Positions 15,673 through 24,391 of a stretch of DNA of 58,850 nucleotides are shown piece by piece. Under the pieces are notes generated by a model. It was given only the letters and a program-made list of their open reading frames with translations. It made no database searches and had not been told where the DNA came from. The first letter of the stretch is position 1. The number at the start of each line of letters is the position of its first letter. The stretch is from an uncultured Phascolarctobacterium sp. (GTDB taxonomy: Bacteria > Bacillota > Negativicutes > Acidaminococcales > Acidaminococcaceae). A program made the translations under genes and the position numbers. The stretch lies in contig NZ_CALDXR010000029.1 in NCBI RefSeq assembly GCF_937920985.1, forward strand, positions 1 to 58,850, given 5' to 3'.

Positions 15673-16623
15673 ATGAAAAAATATATCTTACTCGTATTTG
15701 TTGTAATCATAGCCCTGGCAGGCTATTTCCTTCTGGCAAGAGGCCAACACAAGCTGGCAGCCAACGCTGCCGTAACTGTAACCGACAGCACCGGCGCAAC
15801 GGTGCACATCCCTGCTAAGCCGAAGCGTATCGTTTTCCTCAACGCTTCTAACTTGGAAATCTTCACCTCCATCGGTGGCAAGGCCGTCGGCAGACCTACC
15901 AGCACTTCATATCCCGATGACGTCAAGGAAAGCATTAAGGACATCCCCGAAGTAGGCATGATCCACGCGCCGAATCTGGAAAAAATCATGAGCCTGAAGC
16001 CTGATATGGTCGTAGGTACCAACGTACCCTTCCACGTAATGCTGCGCAAGCCCTTGGAAATGGCCGGCGTACCGCTTTACCTGAACATGATAAACTCTTA
16101 TGAGGACGTGCTGAAAAGCATAGACGACTTCGGCCGCTTTGCCGGCAGAGAAAAGGAAGCTGCCGCCAAGCGCGCGCAGATAGAAAAGGAATATGCCGCG
16201 CTGACACAGGACGTGCAGAAGGGCAAGGGACCGAAGGTGCTGATCATCTTCGGCTCACCGGACAGCTTCAACATGTCCACCCAAAAGAGCTTCGGTGGTG
16301 ACCTGGCAGAGCGTTTGGGTGCTGTAAACATTGCGGACGAGGCCGAAAACGTGAAGGACAGCAGCTACATTCCGCTGAGCATGGAATTCGTAGCCAAGGA
16401 AAATCCTGATGTGGTAATGCTCATTACCATGGGTGGCAGCAAGGAAATTTTAGAAAAGCTGCGCGCCAATATGCGTGACAACGCCATCTGGCATGACGTA
16501 AACGCCGTGAAGAATAACCGCGTGTACCAGCTGCCGCCGAGCCTGTTTACTGTTAACCCCGGAACGCATACCATCGACGCGATGAAGATTATGAAAGAAT
16601 ATATGTATGGAGAAGGTAAATAA
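15673..16623 (+). CDS. Periplasmic solute-binding protein of a FecBCD/BtuFCD-type ABC importer
   Basis: A 316-residue class III binding protein (Peripla_BP_2 fold) for heme, ferric siderophore or corrinoid uptake. It opens with an uncleaved-looking or signal helix (MKKYILLVFVVIIALAGYFLL) without a lipobox cysteine. The mature domain begins at VTVTDSTGATVHIPAKPKRIVFLN, the usual entry to this fold. ATG 15673 has GGGAG at 15662-15666; TTG 15667 overlaps it and is rejected. It is the first gene of an operon with permease, ATPase and a ChaN-like gene, downstream of three copies of a shared regulatory motif. The ligand cannot be decided from sequence; ChaN linkage favours heme. Confidence 0.88.
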   Translation: MKKYILLVFVVIIALAGYFLLARGQHKLAANAAVTVTDSTGATVHIPAKPKRIVFLNASNLEIFTSIGGKAVGRPTSTSYPDDVKESIKDIPEVGMIHAPNLEKIMSLKPDMVVGTNVPFHVMLRKPLEMAGVPLYLNMINSYEDVLKSIDDFGRFAGREKEAAAKRAQIEKEYAALTQDVQKGKGPKVLIIFGSPDSFNMSTQKSFGGDLAERLGAVNIADEAENVKDSSYIPLSMEFVAKENPDVVMLITMGGSKEILEKLRANMRDNAIWHDVNAVKNNRVYQLPPSLFTVNPGTHTIDAMKIMKEYMYGEGK

Positions 16624-17621
16624 TGAGTAATGATGCAAAGACAAAGGAAAAATTGCGCATAGCAGTGTTCTTCGGCTTGTGCATCCTGCTCGTTGCAGGC
16701 GTTTTAGTGAGCATCGGCAGCGGTACGGTGAGCCTTTCCGTGGGCGAAACATGGGCGGCGCTGCTGGGCGAGGCCGATGCTGATACAGACCGCATTGTGA
16801 ACCTTATCCGCCTGCCCCGCACGATTGTGACTGTGCTGGTGGGTGCCAATCTGGCGCTGGCAGGCTGTAACCTGCAGGGTGTGCTGCACAATCCGCTGGC
16901 AGACCCCGGTATCATTGGCGTGAGCGCGGGCGCAGGTCTTTTTGCGATGGTGATAATGCTGCTTTTCCCGGAACAATCTGCTATGGTGCCTGTAGCAGCC
17001 TTTGCTGGTGCAGTGCTTTCAACAGGTATTGTTTTCTTCCTGGCTTGGGAAAAGGGCATCAACCCCTTGCGCATGATTCTGGCAGGCGTGGCGGTTGCCA
17101 CCTTTTTCGGCGGCGGTATGGCGGCGCTGAACGTGTTTTACAGCGACAGAATCCAGGGAACCGTGATGTGGATGGCTGGCGGCTTTCAGGGGCGCAGCTG
17201 GGGGCATGTGGAAATGCTTTTGCCTTATAGCGCGATTGGTATTATCGGCACGATTTTGTGTGCGCGTTCCCTAAATGCGTTGCAGTTAGGTGATGAGCTG
17301 GCCAAGAGCTTGGGCGTACGCGTCATGCGTATGCGCACGATTTTAATTTTTCTTTCCGCGCTGCTGGCGGCGGTTTCCGTAAGTGTGGCAGGCATGCTGG
17401 GCTTTGTGGGCCTCATCGTGCCGCACATCATGCGCCTGTTAATCGGCAGCGACCACGAATACCTGCTGCCCTGTGCGGCGATTGCCGGCGGTGCGGTGGT
17501 AACACTGGCTGATACGGCGGCAAGAACGCTTTTCAGTCCGCTGGAAATCCCCGTGGGCATCTTCATGTCCTTCATTGGCGGTCCGTTCTTCTTGTATCTG
17601 CTGAAACGGAGGATGCGTTAA
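16623..17621 (+). CDS. FecCD-family ABC permease
   Basis: A 332-residue inner-membrane permease of the FecCD/BtuC/HmuU family with about ten helices. It has the typical LRLPRTIVTVLVGANLALAG and GLIVPHIMRLL segments; the latter is the coupling region to the ATPase. It begins one base into the preceding stop (TAATG). It works as a homodimer with the next-encoded ATPase. The window encodes a second solute-binding lipoprotein at 35.5 kb without a permease, so this permease may serve both. Confidence 0.93.
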   Translation: MSNDAKTKEKLRIAVFFGLCILLVAGVLVSIGSGTVSLSVGETWAALLGEADADTDRIVNLIRLPRTIVTVLVGANLALAGCNLQGVLHNPLADPGIIGVSAGAGLFAMVIMLLFPEQSAMVPVAAFAGAVLSTGIVFFLAWEKGINPLRMILAGVAVATFFGGGMAALNVFYSDRIQGTVMWMAGGFQGRSWGHVEMLLPYSAIGIIGTILCARSLNALQLGDELAKSLGVRVMRMRTILIFLSALLAAVSVSVAGMLGFVGLIVPHIMRLLIGSDHEYLLPCAAIAGGAVVTLADTAARTLFSPLEIPVGIFMSFIGGPFFLYLLKRRMR

Positions 17622-17624
17622 GCT

Positions 17625-18428
17625 ATGAATATCCCGACATTACATACACAAAAGATTACTTTGCGCTACGGCGAGCACACGATAATCAGGGACCTGACGC
17701 TGGATATAGCCAAGCCGGAGATTGTGACGATTATCGGGCCGAACGGCAGCGGCAAATCAACGCTGCTGAAGGCGTTATGTCGTTTGCTGGAGCCTGCGAG
17801 CGGTGCGGTTTATCTCGACAGCAAGGACATCAACAAAATGTCCACGGAAGAGGTTGCACGCACGCTGGCAGTGATGGCGCAAAGCGCGAACGCTCCCGGC
17901 GGAACGACGGTGGAGGAGCTGGTGTGCTACGGACGCATGCCGTACCGCAAGTTCTTCGACGGCCTCAATCAGGAGGACCGCCTGGCGATTGAAGAAGCAC
18001 TGGAGTTTACTGAGCTGGGACCGCTGCGTACGCGCCTGGTGCATACACTGAGCGGGGGTGAACGTCAACGCGCGTGGCTGGCCATGGCGTTGGCGCAGAA
18101 GCCTAAGATTCTGCTGCTCGATGAGCCTACGACCTATCTTGACGTGCATCATCAGCTGGAGCTGATGGAGCTGGTTGTGCGCCTGCACAAAGAAATGGGC
18201 CTGACGGTTATCATGGTGCTGCATGACTTGAACCATGCGGCGCGCTACAGTGAGCGACTGATTGCGCTGAAAAAGGGCACCATCATGGCAGACGGGCCTA
18301 CGGACGAGGTGTTTACGCAATCTGTTATTGAAGAGCTTTACGATGTGAAGGCTGTGATCATGCGTGTCGAGGCCAACGGGACGCAGTACCCCGTGTGCTT
18401 TCCGTATAGTGTAGAGGAGCATGATTAA
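17625..18428 (+). CDS. ABC importer ATPase (FecE/HmuV type)
   Basis: A 267-residue ATP-binding subunit. Walker A is GPNGSGKST, the signature is LSGGERQRAWLAMAL, and Walker B is ILLLDEPTTYLD followed by the switch histidine in MVLHDLNHA. Length and motifs fit the iron-chelate/heme/B12 importer subgroup. A GGAGG lies 12 bases before ATG. It is third in the binding protein-permease-ATPase-ChaN operon. Confidence 0.95.
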   Translation: MNIPTLHTQKITLRYGEHTIIRDLTLDIAKPEIVTIIGPNGSGKSTLLKALCRLLEPASGAVYLDSKDINKMSTEEVARTLAVMAQSANAPGGTTVEELVCYGRMPYRKFFDGLNQEDRLAIEEALEFTELGPLRTRLVHTLSGGERQRAWLAMALAQKPKILLLDEPTTYLDVHHQLELMELVVRLHKEMGLTVIMVLHDLNHAARYSERLIALKKGTIMADGPTDEVFTQSVIEELYDVKAVIMRVEANGTQYPVCFPYSVEEHD

Positions 18429-18429
18429 G

Positions 18430-19287
18430 ATGAATAAATTCATGAAAACAATCGCTCTTAGCATGGCAATGCTGTGCCTGGGCGCAGGTGCCGCAGGTGC
18501 GGCGCAGTTCAGCGATGCACAGAGCGGTAAAAATTTAACAGCAGCGCAGCTGGCAAGCAAGCTGCAAAAGTATGATGTAGTTTTCTTTGGTGAATATCAT
18601 GACCAAAGTGAAATACACCAATATGAATTAGAGCTTTTGGAGGCAATGTATAAGGCAAAAGGCGCGAAACTGGCCTTATCCATGGAAATGTTTGAGGCAG
18701 ATAATCAGGATAAGCTGAATAAATTTCTGGCAGGCGCTTTGAGCGAGGAGGATTTCCTGGCCACCGCCCGCCCCTGGCCTAACTACCGCACGGATTATGC
18801 TCCGCTGGTAAATTTTGCCAAAGAAAAGAAAATGCCCGTTATTGCCGCTAACGTACCGCGCTTTTTAGCAGCGCACGTAGCGAAAAACAACGCTTCGACG
18901 GAGGGCGTGGAGGCGCAGTATCAGCAATGGCTGCCCAAGCATACCTATGCTCCCGAGGGCGCGTATAAGGATAAATTCTATGCGCAGATGAGCTCCCCGG
19001 CAGCTCCGATGAAAATGCCGCCGCAGCGCCTGGCTGCCGTGTATGCGGCGCAATGCCTGAAGGATGACAAGATGGCCGAGAGTATTGCTGCGTTTGCCGA
19101 CGCACATCAGAATATGCAGATTTTGCATATCAACGGCTGCTTCCATTCCGATGCTCATCTGGGAACAGCGCAAAAGCTGGAAGCTTTGCGCCCTGAGCTC
19201 AAGGTTGCCGTAATCACACCGCTGGAGCGCAAACAGAAGGGCGAAAAGCCTGCGGGTGATTTTGTCGTATGGTTCGACAGAAAATAA
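18430..19287 (+). CDS. ChaN-like protein (DUF399)
   Basis: A 285-residue secreted protein with a cleavable signal peptide (ending near AGAAGAAQ). It belongs to the ChaN/DUF399 family; Campylobacter ChaN is an iron-regulated lipoprotein that binds cofacial heme. The conserved core VVFFGEYHDQSEIHQYELELL and a LSMEMFEADNQ segment are present. This copy has no lipobox cysteine, so it would be periplasmic rather than lipid-anchored. ATG 18430 was chosen because AGAGGAG ends only one base before the alternative ATG 18421. Its place at the end of a FecBCD-type operon and before a TonB receptor supports a heme or tetrapyrrole uptake role. Confidence 0.85.
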   Translation: MNKFMKTIALSMAMLCLGAGAAGAAQFSDAQSGKNLTAAQLASKLQKYDVVFFGEYHDQSEIHQYELELLEAMYKAKGAKLALSMEMFEADNQDKLNKFLAGALSEEDFLATARPWPNYRTDYAPLVNFAKEKKMPVIAANVPRFLAAHVAKNNASTEGVEAQYQQWLPKHTYAPEGAYKDKFYAQMSSPAAPMKMPPQRLAAVYAAQCLKDDKMAESIAAFADAHQNMQILHINGCFHSDAHLGTAQKLEALRPELKVAVITPLERKQKGEKPAGDFVVWFDRK

Positions 19288-19314
19288 ATTTTACCGATAT
19301 TTTTTTATCCGTGA

Positions 19315-19346
19315 GTTAGCTACTGCTGACCTTGCGGGTGTAAAAT
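19315..19346 (+). promoter_or_regulatory. Receptor promoter region with GTTAGC-TACT-GCTGAC site
   Basis: An inverted repeat with one arm mismatch (19315-19330) of the same TTAGC-N4-GCTAA class as at 15547. It is followed by TAAAAT (19341-19346), a possible -10. The site would overlap the -35 position. Confidence 0.55.
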
Positions 19347-19383
19347 ATACCATAAAAAAACAAGTAGAAAAAAGAGGTGCATT

Positions 19384-21393
19384 ATGAGAAATTTAAACAA
19401 AAAGAAGATAGCATTACTTACTGCCTGTGTTGTCAGTGCAGTCGGCCATATGGCCTTTGCCGCAGAGGCAAATAATTATGATGAATACAGCGGTGCGGAT
19501 TATGTTGTGACTGCAACCAAGACACAGCTGGAGAAAAAAGAGGTTCCGCAAAGCGTTGAGGTTATTACCCAAGAGGATATCAAAAATACTGCTGCTTATA
19601 ACGTGCGCGATGCCTTGCGTTTTGCAACTAACATTGATGTACAAGAGGTTGGCATGACCGGCAATGTAGTTATGGTTCGCGGTATGGAAAGCAAGCACAC
19701 GTTGATTTTGGTTGACGGTCGTCGTATGGCTGCCGAAAACAGCGGTTCTACAATGAATGCCTATGAGCTGAGCCGTATCAATCTTGCAGATGTAGAACGC
19801 ATTGAAGTTATACGTGGCAATGGTTCTGCTTTGTATGGCAGCGATGCTATGGGTGGTGTTATTAACATCATTACAAAGAAAGCCAACCAAGAGCATGCAA
19901 GTATCGGTGCTCATACCGGCACTAAAGAAATGGGTACAAACTTCTATTATTCTTCCGGACGTCAAGGCAAAGTAAGTGTAAAAGCCAGCGGCGGTATTGA
20001 AGATGTCCGTAAAGAGGTTAGCGGCTATTACAATAAAACCAAAGGTTATGATACCAGCAGCTCCAATATGTATGGACCTCGCCGTTTCTTAAATCTTGGT
20101 TTTGATTATGCCTTTGATGCTAACCGTGGTCTTGCTTTAGATTTGAATTTTATGCGTGAACAGTTCACCAGTAATAGCATTGAAGGCACTGACAAAGGTG
20201 TTTATAATTATGATAACAACCGTTCCGATTATGCTTTGACCTATTATGGCAAGGATAATAAAAACGATTATAATCTGCGTATGTATTACAATACATTAAA
20301 GAAAAGCAACGTAACAAACGAAAATAATGCTATTACCGATTTTGACCATACCTCGTATGATACTTTGGTGTTTGAAGGCAAAAACAGCATGAAGCTGAAT
20401 GATAAAAACACTATGACTTATGGCGCTGAATGGACTACGACCAATATGCGTGGTACACGTTTCGGCGGTGGTGGTGATAACAAATATAGCGAAACCTTTG
20501 CAGGTATCACTAAAGCAGGTTCTGAAAAGGATGTAGATACTTATGCTGCTTATCTGCAGGATGAATGGAAAATTACTGATAAATGGCTGCTTATTCCTGC
20601 TGTGCGTTTTGACCATCACAATGCCTTCGGCAGTCATACATCTCCTAAAATTGGTACTACCTATAGCTTCAGCGATAATAGCCGCTTTAAGGTTAACTAC
20701 GGCAAGAGCTTCCGCGCACCAACAGTATATGAATTGTACTCTACCATGGATAAACGCATGGGCATGATGAATGTTCAGGTATTAGGTAATCCTGATTTGA
20801 AACCTGAGAAAGCAACTAATTTCGACATCGGTTTGGAAGCAGAGCAAGGTAAATGGTCCGGCAAATTGGGTTATTATCATAATGAAATAGATAATCTTAT
20901 TGATTCCGATATGTTCTATCAAGGCTATGTTCCCGGTGTCGGTATGGTTGTCAAGAGCAAATACTACAATGTAGGCGAAGCGGAAATCAGTGGTGCAGAA
21001 GCAGAGGTTGGTTACAATTTCAATGATAATTGGAATGTTAAGGCTACTTATAACTATTTGGATGCTAAGGATAAAACCACTAATGCTCGTCTGAATAACA
21101 GAGCAAGACAAAACGGTGTTGTCCAATTAAGCTACACCGATAATGCGGAATTGCCGTTTACCGCAACTCTGTGGTCTAAGTGGTATGTAGATTATCTGTA
21201 CAAGGTTTCTAAAAATGTTAATACCTACACCTTCAACACGTTTAACTTTGTTGCAGACAAGCAAATTACTAAAAACCTGCATGTTTATGCCGGTGTAGAC
21301 AATATCTTTGACAAGACCTTACCATATGATGAAAATCATAGCTATACTATCGACGGCCGCACCTGGCGTGTAGGCGCAGAGATGACCTTTTAA
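19384..21393 (+). CDS. TonB-dependent outer-membrane receptor 1
   Basis: A 669-residue receptor with a signal peptide cut after AFA, a TonB-box-like DYVVTATKT, a plug domain (about residues 40-155, containing VMVRGMESKHTLILVDGRR and RIEVIRGNGSALYGSDAMGGVINIITKK) and a 22-strand barrel ending in the terminal aromatic ...VGAEMTF required for BAM-dependent assembly. The plug is of the BtuB/heme-receptor type. It is followed by exbB-exbD-tonB, so this locus encodes a complete energised uptake route with the ABC importer upstream. A GCTAA-type inverted repeat precedes it. Ligand unknown. Confidence 0.93.
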   Translation: MRNLNKKKIALLTACVVSAVGHMAFAAEANNYDEYSGADYVVTATKTQLEKKEVPQSVEVITQEDIKNTAAYNVRDALRFATNIDVQEVGMTGNVVMVRGMESKHTLILVDGRRMAAENSGSTMNAYELSRINLADVERIEVIRGNGSALYGSDAMGGVINIITKKANQEHASIGAHTGTKEMGTNFYYSSGRQGKVSVKASGGIEDVRKEVSGYYNKTKGYDTSSSNMYGPRRFLNLGFDYAFDANRGLALDLNFMREQFTSNSIEGTDKGVYNYDNNRSDYALTYYGKDNKNDYNLRMYYNTLKKSNVTNENNAITDFDHTSYDTLVFEGKNSMKLNDKNTMTYGAEWTTTNMRGTRFGGGGDNKYSETFAGITKAGSEKDVDTYAAYLQDEWKITDKWLLIPAVRFDHHNAFGSHTSPKIGTTYSFSDNSRFKVNYGKSFRAPTVYELYSTMDKRMGMMNVQVLGNPDLKPEKATNFDIGLEAEQGKWSGKLGYYHNEIDNLIDSDMFYQGYVPGVGMVVKSKYYNVGEAEISGAEAEVGYNFNDNWNVKATYNYLDAKDKTTNARLNNRARQNGVVQLSYTDNAELPFTATLWSKWYVDYLYKVSKNVNTYTFNTFNFVADKQITKNLHVYAGVDNIFDKTLPYDENHSYTIDGRTWRVGAEMTF

Positions 21394-21424
21394 TTAACTC
21401 AGAGTTTTGATTCCATAATATACA

Positions 21425-21462
21425 GCATACTGCTCCTTTCTGTACTTTGGGGAGCAGTATGC
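21425..21462 (+). other. Strong stem-loop between receptor and exbB
   Basis: Twelve perfect base pairs, GCATACTGCTCC with GGAGCAGTATGC, around a 14-base loop. No T-run follows. It could stabilise the receptor message, or attenuate read-through into exbB. Confidence 0.6.
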
Positions 21463-21508
21463 ACCTCCTGTAAAAGTACGACAGCATTTGTAGATTTGTG
21501 AGGAAAAT

Positions 21509-22129
21509 ATGCAGGCAATAACAGATTTGATAATGTATTTTCATAAGGGCGGACTGGTGATGTGGCCGTTGCTCGCCTGTTCTATAACTGTGATAGCAAT
21601 CGCCATTGAGCGGTTTATATATTATAAGAGCGTGGACAGCGGCGCTATCTTTGCCTCCCGCTATTGCGCTGCCGTGCGCAGCGGTGATTTTGCTGTGGCA
21701 ACGGAGCTGGCGCGCAAGGGCAGCGGTCAGTGCGCGCAGATGCTTGCCGATGTGGCGGCAATTGCAGGCGGTAAGGAAGAAAAGAGCGCCTTCCTCGAGA
21801 GCCGTGCCGGTATTTTTATGGCGACGCTGCGCGATAAGCTGGATTACCTGGGCATTATCGTAACGATGTCTCCGCTTCTGGGACTGCTGGGCACTATCGT
21901 GGGTATGATCGGTGCCTTCAGCATTTTCAATGTAGAAGCGGGTGCGCCGATGGCGATTACCGGCGGCATCGGTGAAGCGCTGATTGCAACGGCGACGGGC
22001 TTGTGCGTGGCTATTCTTTCACTGTGCGCACATTCCTATTTCGCTCACCGTATGGACAACATGATTACGGATATGGAGCAGTGCTTCAGCGCGCTGCTGG
22101 AGGCTGAAACAAGGAGAGCAAGATCATGA
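21509..22129 (+). CDS. exbB: ExbB-like proton channel subunit
   Basis: A 206-residue inner-membrane protein of the MotA/TolQ/ExbB family with three membrane helices. The hallmark MSPLLGLLGTIVGMIGAF and the following ITGGIGEALIATATGLCVAI segments are present. With ExbD it forms the proton-driven motor for TonB. GAGGAAA precedes ATG 21509. The exbD start overlaps its stop (ATGA). Confidence 0.95.
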   Translation: MQAITDLIMYFHKGGLVMWPLLACSITVIAIAIERFIYYKSVDSGAIFASRYCAAVRSGDFAVATELARKGSGQCAQMLADVAAIAGGKEEKSAFLESRAGIFMATLRDKLDYLGIIVTMSPLLGLLGTIVGMIGAFSIFNVEAGAPMAITGGIGEALIATATGLCVAILSLCAHSYFAHRMDNMITDMEQCFSALLEAETRRARS

Positions 22130-22533
22130 AGCTGCGAGATGTGCGTAACAGAAAAACGCCGCCGCTGATGATTATCCCGATGATCGATATTATGTTTTTT
22201 CTGCTGGTCTTTTTTATGCTGAGCACAATGTATATGATTGACCTGAAAACGATTCCGGTGAAGCTGCCGCAGGCCAAAAATGCGGCGACGGATACTACGA
22301 CAACCTTCGCCGTGACCATGAAGGCCGACGGCAGCATTTATCTGGGAGATGCCAAGACGGATGCGGAGGCTTTGGCGCTGCAGGTAGGGCTGGAGCAGAA
22401 GAAGAACAAAAACTTCGCCGTGGTTATCCGTGCGGAAAAGGCGCTGGAGTACGGCGAGGTGATTAAGCTGGTAGATAAGCTGAAGGGTGCAGGCGTAGCA
22501 CGCTTCGGCCTGGCGACGGATGGCGGTAAGTAA
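22126..22533 (+). CDS. exbD: ExbD-like motor subunit
   Basis: A 135-residue protein with a single N-terminal helix (PLMIIPMIDIMFFLLVFFML) bearing the essential proton-carrying aspartate (Asp21), and a periplasmic ExbD/TolR domain with DGSIYLGDAKT. It is translationally coupled to exbB and spaced two bases from tonB. Confidence 0.95.
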   Translation: MKLRDVRNRKTPPLMIIPMIDIMFFLLVFFMLSTMYMIDLKTIPVKLPQAKNAATDTTTTFAVTMKADGSIYLGDAKTDAEALALQVGLEQKKNKNFAVVIRAEKALEYGEVIKLVDKLKGAGVARFGLATDGGK

Positions 22534-22535
22534 CG

Positions 22536-23312
22536 ATGAAGCAGATAGAAAAGCTGCAGGCGAAGGCACGTCAGCGCTTTGGCTTTTGCGGTTCGCTGAT
22601 AATACATTTTATATTGTTCGTCGCACTGGCGTTTTCGGGCGTTTTTGCTATGCAGCCGCCGGCAGCGGATGCTGACACCGTGGTGTTCTTTGATGCCGGA
22701 GGCGGAGGCGGCGGCGGTGGCGACGAAGCTGCCGAAATTACTGAGGCCGACGGCGAGGAGCAGGCAGAGGATATCGTGGAGGAAGAAACGATTACTCTGC
22801 CTGACGGCAAGATAGAGCATAAGCAGGTTGTGAAGCATGTAGTGAAGCATGTGCCTGCAGGTGCAAAAAAAGGCAGCGGCAGTGGCAGTGGCGGCGGTCA
22901 CGGAACCGGCCATGGCACAGGCACCGGCAGCGGTATTGGTGCAGGCAGCGGAAGTGGAAGCGGTGGCGGTCACGGTGCGGGACACGGCAGCGGTATTGGC
23001 GACGGAGCAGGCCCCGGCATTGCACGCAATCCCAAGGTGCCACCGCGTGTAGCCTCAACTGCGGTCCCGGTTTATCCGCAGGCGCTGCGTGATGCAGGCA
23101 TCGGCGGGCGCGTTGTGGTGCGTGGCGTTATAGGCATTGATGGGCGCGTAGAAAGCGCCGAAGTAGTGCGCTCCAGCGGCAACAGCACTCTGGATAACAA
23201 CGCCCTCAGCGCCTTTTATAAATGGCGCTTCAGTGCTGCCAAAAACGACGCCGGCCAAAAAGTACGCTGCTACTTCGTACAAGGCTTTCCCTTTGTAATT
23301 GAATATAGATAA
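22536..23312 (+). CDS. tonB: TonB energy transducer with Gly/Ser/His-rich linker
   Basis: A 258-residue TonB protein. The N-terminal helix (about residues 18-36) is followed by a seven-Gly run, an acidic stretch (AEITEADGEEQAEDIVEEE), a Lys/His patch (KQVVKHVVKHVP) and a GSGSGGGHGTGHGTG-like linker of about 50 residues. The C-terminal TonB domain (about 172-258) has VYPQALRDAGIGGRVVV and ends in FVIEYR. Typical TonB proteins span the periplasm with Pro-Glu/Pro-Lys repeats; here that linker is replaced by Gly/Ser/His repeats. The repeats also give long shadow frames on both strands, which I reject. Confidence 0.92.
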   Translation: MKQIEKLQAKARQRFGFCGSLIIHFILFVALAFSGVFAMQPPAADADTVVFFDAGGGGGGGGDEAAEITEADGEEQAEDIVEEETITLPDGKIEHKQVVKHVVKHVPAGAKKGSGSGSGGGHGTGHGTGTGSGIGAGSGSGSGGGHGAGHGSGIGDGAGPGIARNPKVPPRVASTAVPVYPQALRDAGIGGRVVVRGVIGIDGRVESAEVVRSSGNSTLDNNALSAFYKWRFSAAKNDAGQKVRCYFVQGFPFVIEYR

Positions 23313-23345
23313 AAGGCTTGTACGCCAAAATTAGGCATAATGTTA

Positions 23346-24353
23346 TAGCACGCAAGAGTAAGGGAAGCAGGCTATGCTTCGCATTGAACAAAAAGCACGT
23401 CATTCTTAGCTAGTACGTTTAGCACACCACTCTCGGCGCTGCGCAGACCGGAACGGACGACGGCCCCGAAAGAACACCGATGTCAAGCGAACTGCGCAAG
23501 CAACGGACAGGCACAGAAATTTTTCGCTGGAGCGTTGACGCATCCTTCGGAAGCACGTCATGCAAAAATCAGCGACGTGAAAAATTTTGCGAATCTAGTC
23601 GCCGGAATCCGGCGGAGCAGCCGTTAAGGGCGTTTTTTGGATACTTTTTGCCGCCCCGGACAAAAAGTATCATAGCACACAAGCGTAAGGGAAGCAGGCT
23701 ATACTTCGCATTAAACAAAAAGCACGTCATTCTTAGCTAGTACGTTTAGCACACTAACCTTGGCGCTGCGCAGACCGGAACGGACGACGGGCTCGCTAGA
23801 ACCACGATGTCAAGCGAACTGCGCAAGCAACGGACAGGCACAGGAATTTTTCGCTGGAGTGTTGACGCATCCTGCGGACGCACGTCATGCAAAAATCAGC
23901 GACGTGAAAAATTCTGCGAATCCAGTCGCCGGAATCCGGCGGAGCAGCCGTTAAGGGCGTTTTTTGGATACTTTTTGCCGCCCCGGGCAAAAAGTATCAT
24001 AGCACACAAGCGTAAGGAAGCAGGCTATACTTCGCATTGAACAAAAAGCACGTCATTCTTAGCTAGTACGTTTAGCACACAACCCTTGGCGCTGCGCAGA
24101 CCGGAACGGACGACGGGCTCGCCAGAACCACGATGTCAAGCGAACAGCGCTTGCAACGGACAGGCACAGAAATTTTTCGCTGGAGTGTTGACGAACCATT
24201 CGGAAGCACACCACGCAAAAATCAGCGACGTGAAAAATTCTGCGAATCTAGTCGCCGGAATCCGGCGGAGCAGCCGTTAAGGGCGTTTTTTGGATACTTT
24301 TTGCCGCCCCGGGCAAAAAGTATCATAGCACACAAGCGTAAGGGAAGCACACC
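23346..24353 (+). repeat. Three tandem copies of a 327-bp non-coding repeat plus partial fourth
   Basis: Units start at 23346, 23673 and 24000 (TAGCACACAAGCGTAAGG), and a partial fourth starts at 24326. Spacing is 327, 327 and 326 bases. Each unit contains a CGCCGG-AAT-CCGGCG hairpin and ends in a long hairpin, ATACTTTTTGCC pairing with GGCAAAAAGTAT around a C-rich loop. Copies differ at scattered positions and by small indels. Short open frames inside (77-86 codons) lack ribosome sites and shift between copies, so I treat the 1.1-kb gap as non-coding. Confidence 0.9.
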
Positions 24354-24391
24354 AATTCATAAATAATAATAATACCCATAAGGAGAAAAAC

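Noticed and set aside
23346..24353. CRISPR array
   Set aside because: Units are about 327 bp and contiguous with no short repeat-spacer pattern, and no cas genes are present.
23480..24366. Three similar 77-86-codon frames (MSSE..QRTGTEIF...) in the 327-bp repeats
   Set aside because: They recur only because the DNA repeats. They lack ribosome sites, change ends between copies and overlap hairpins.
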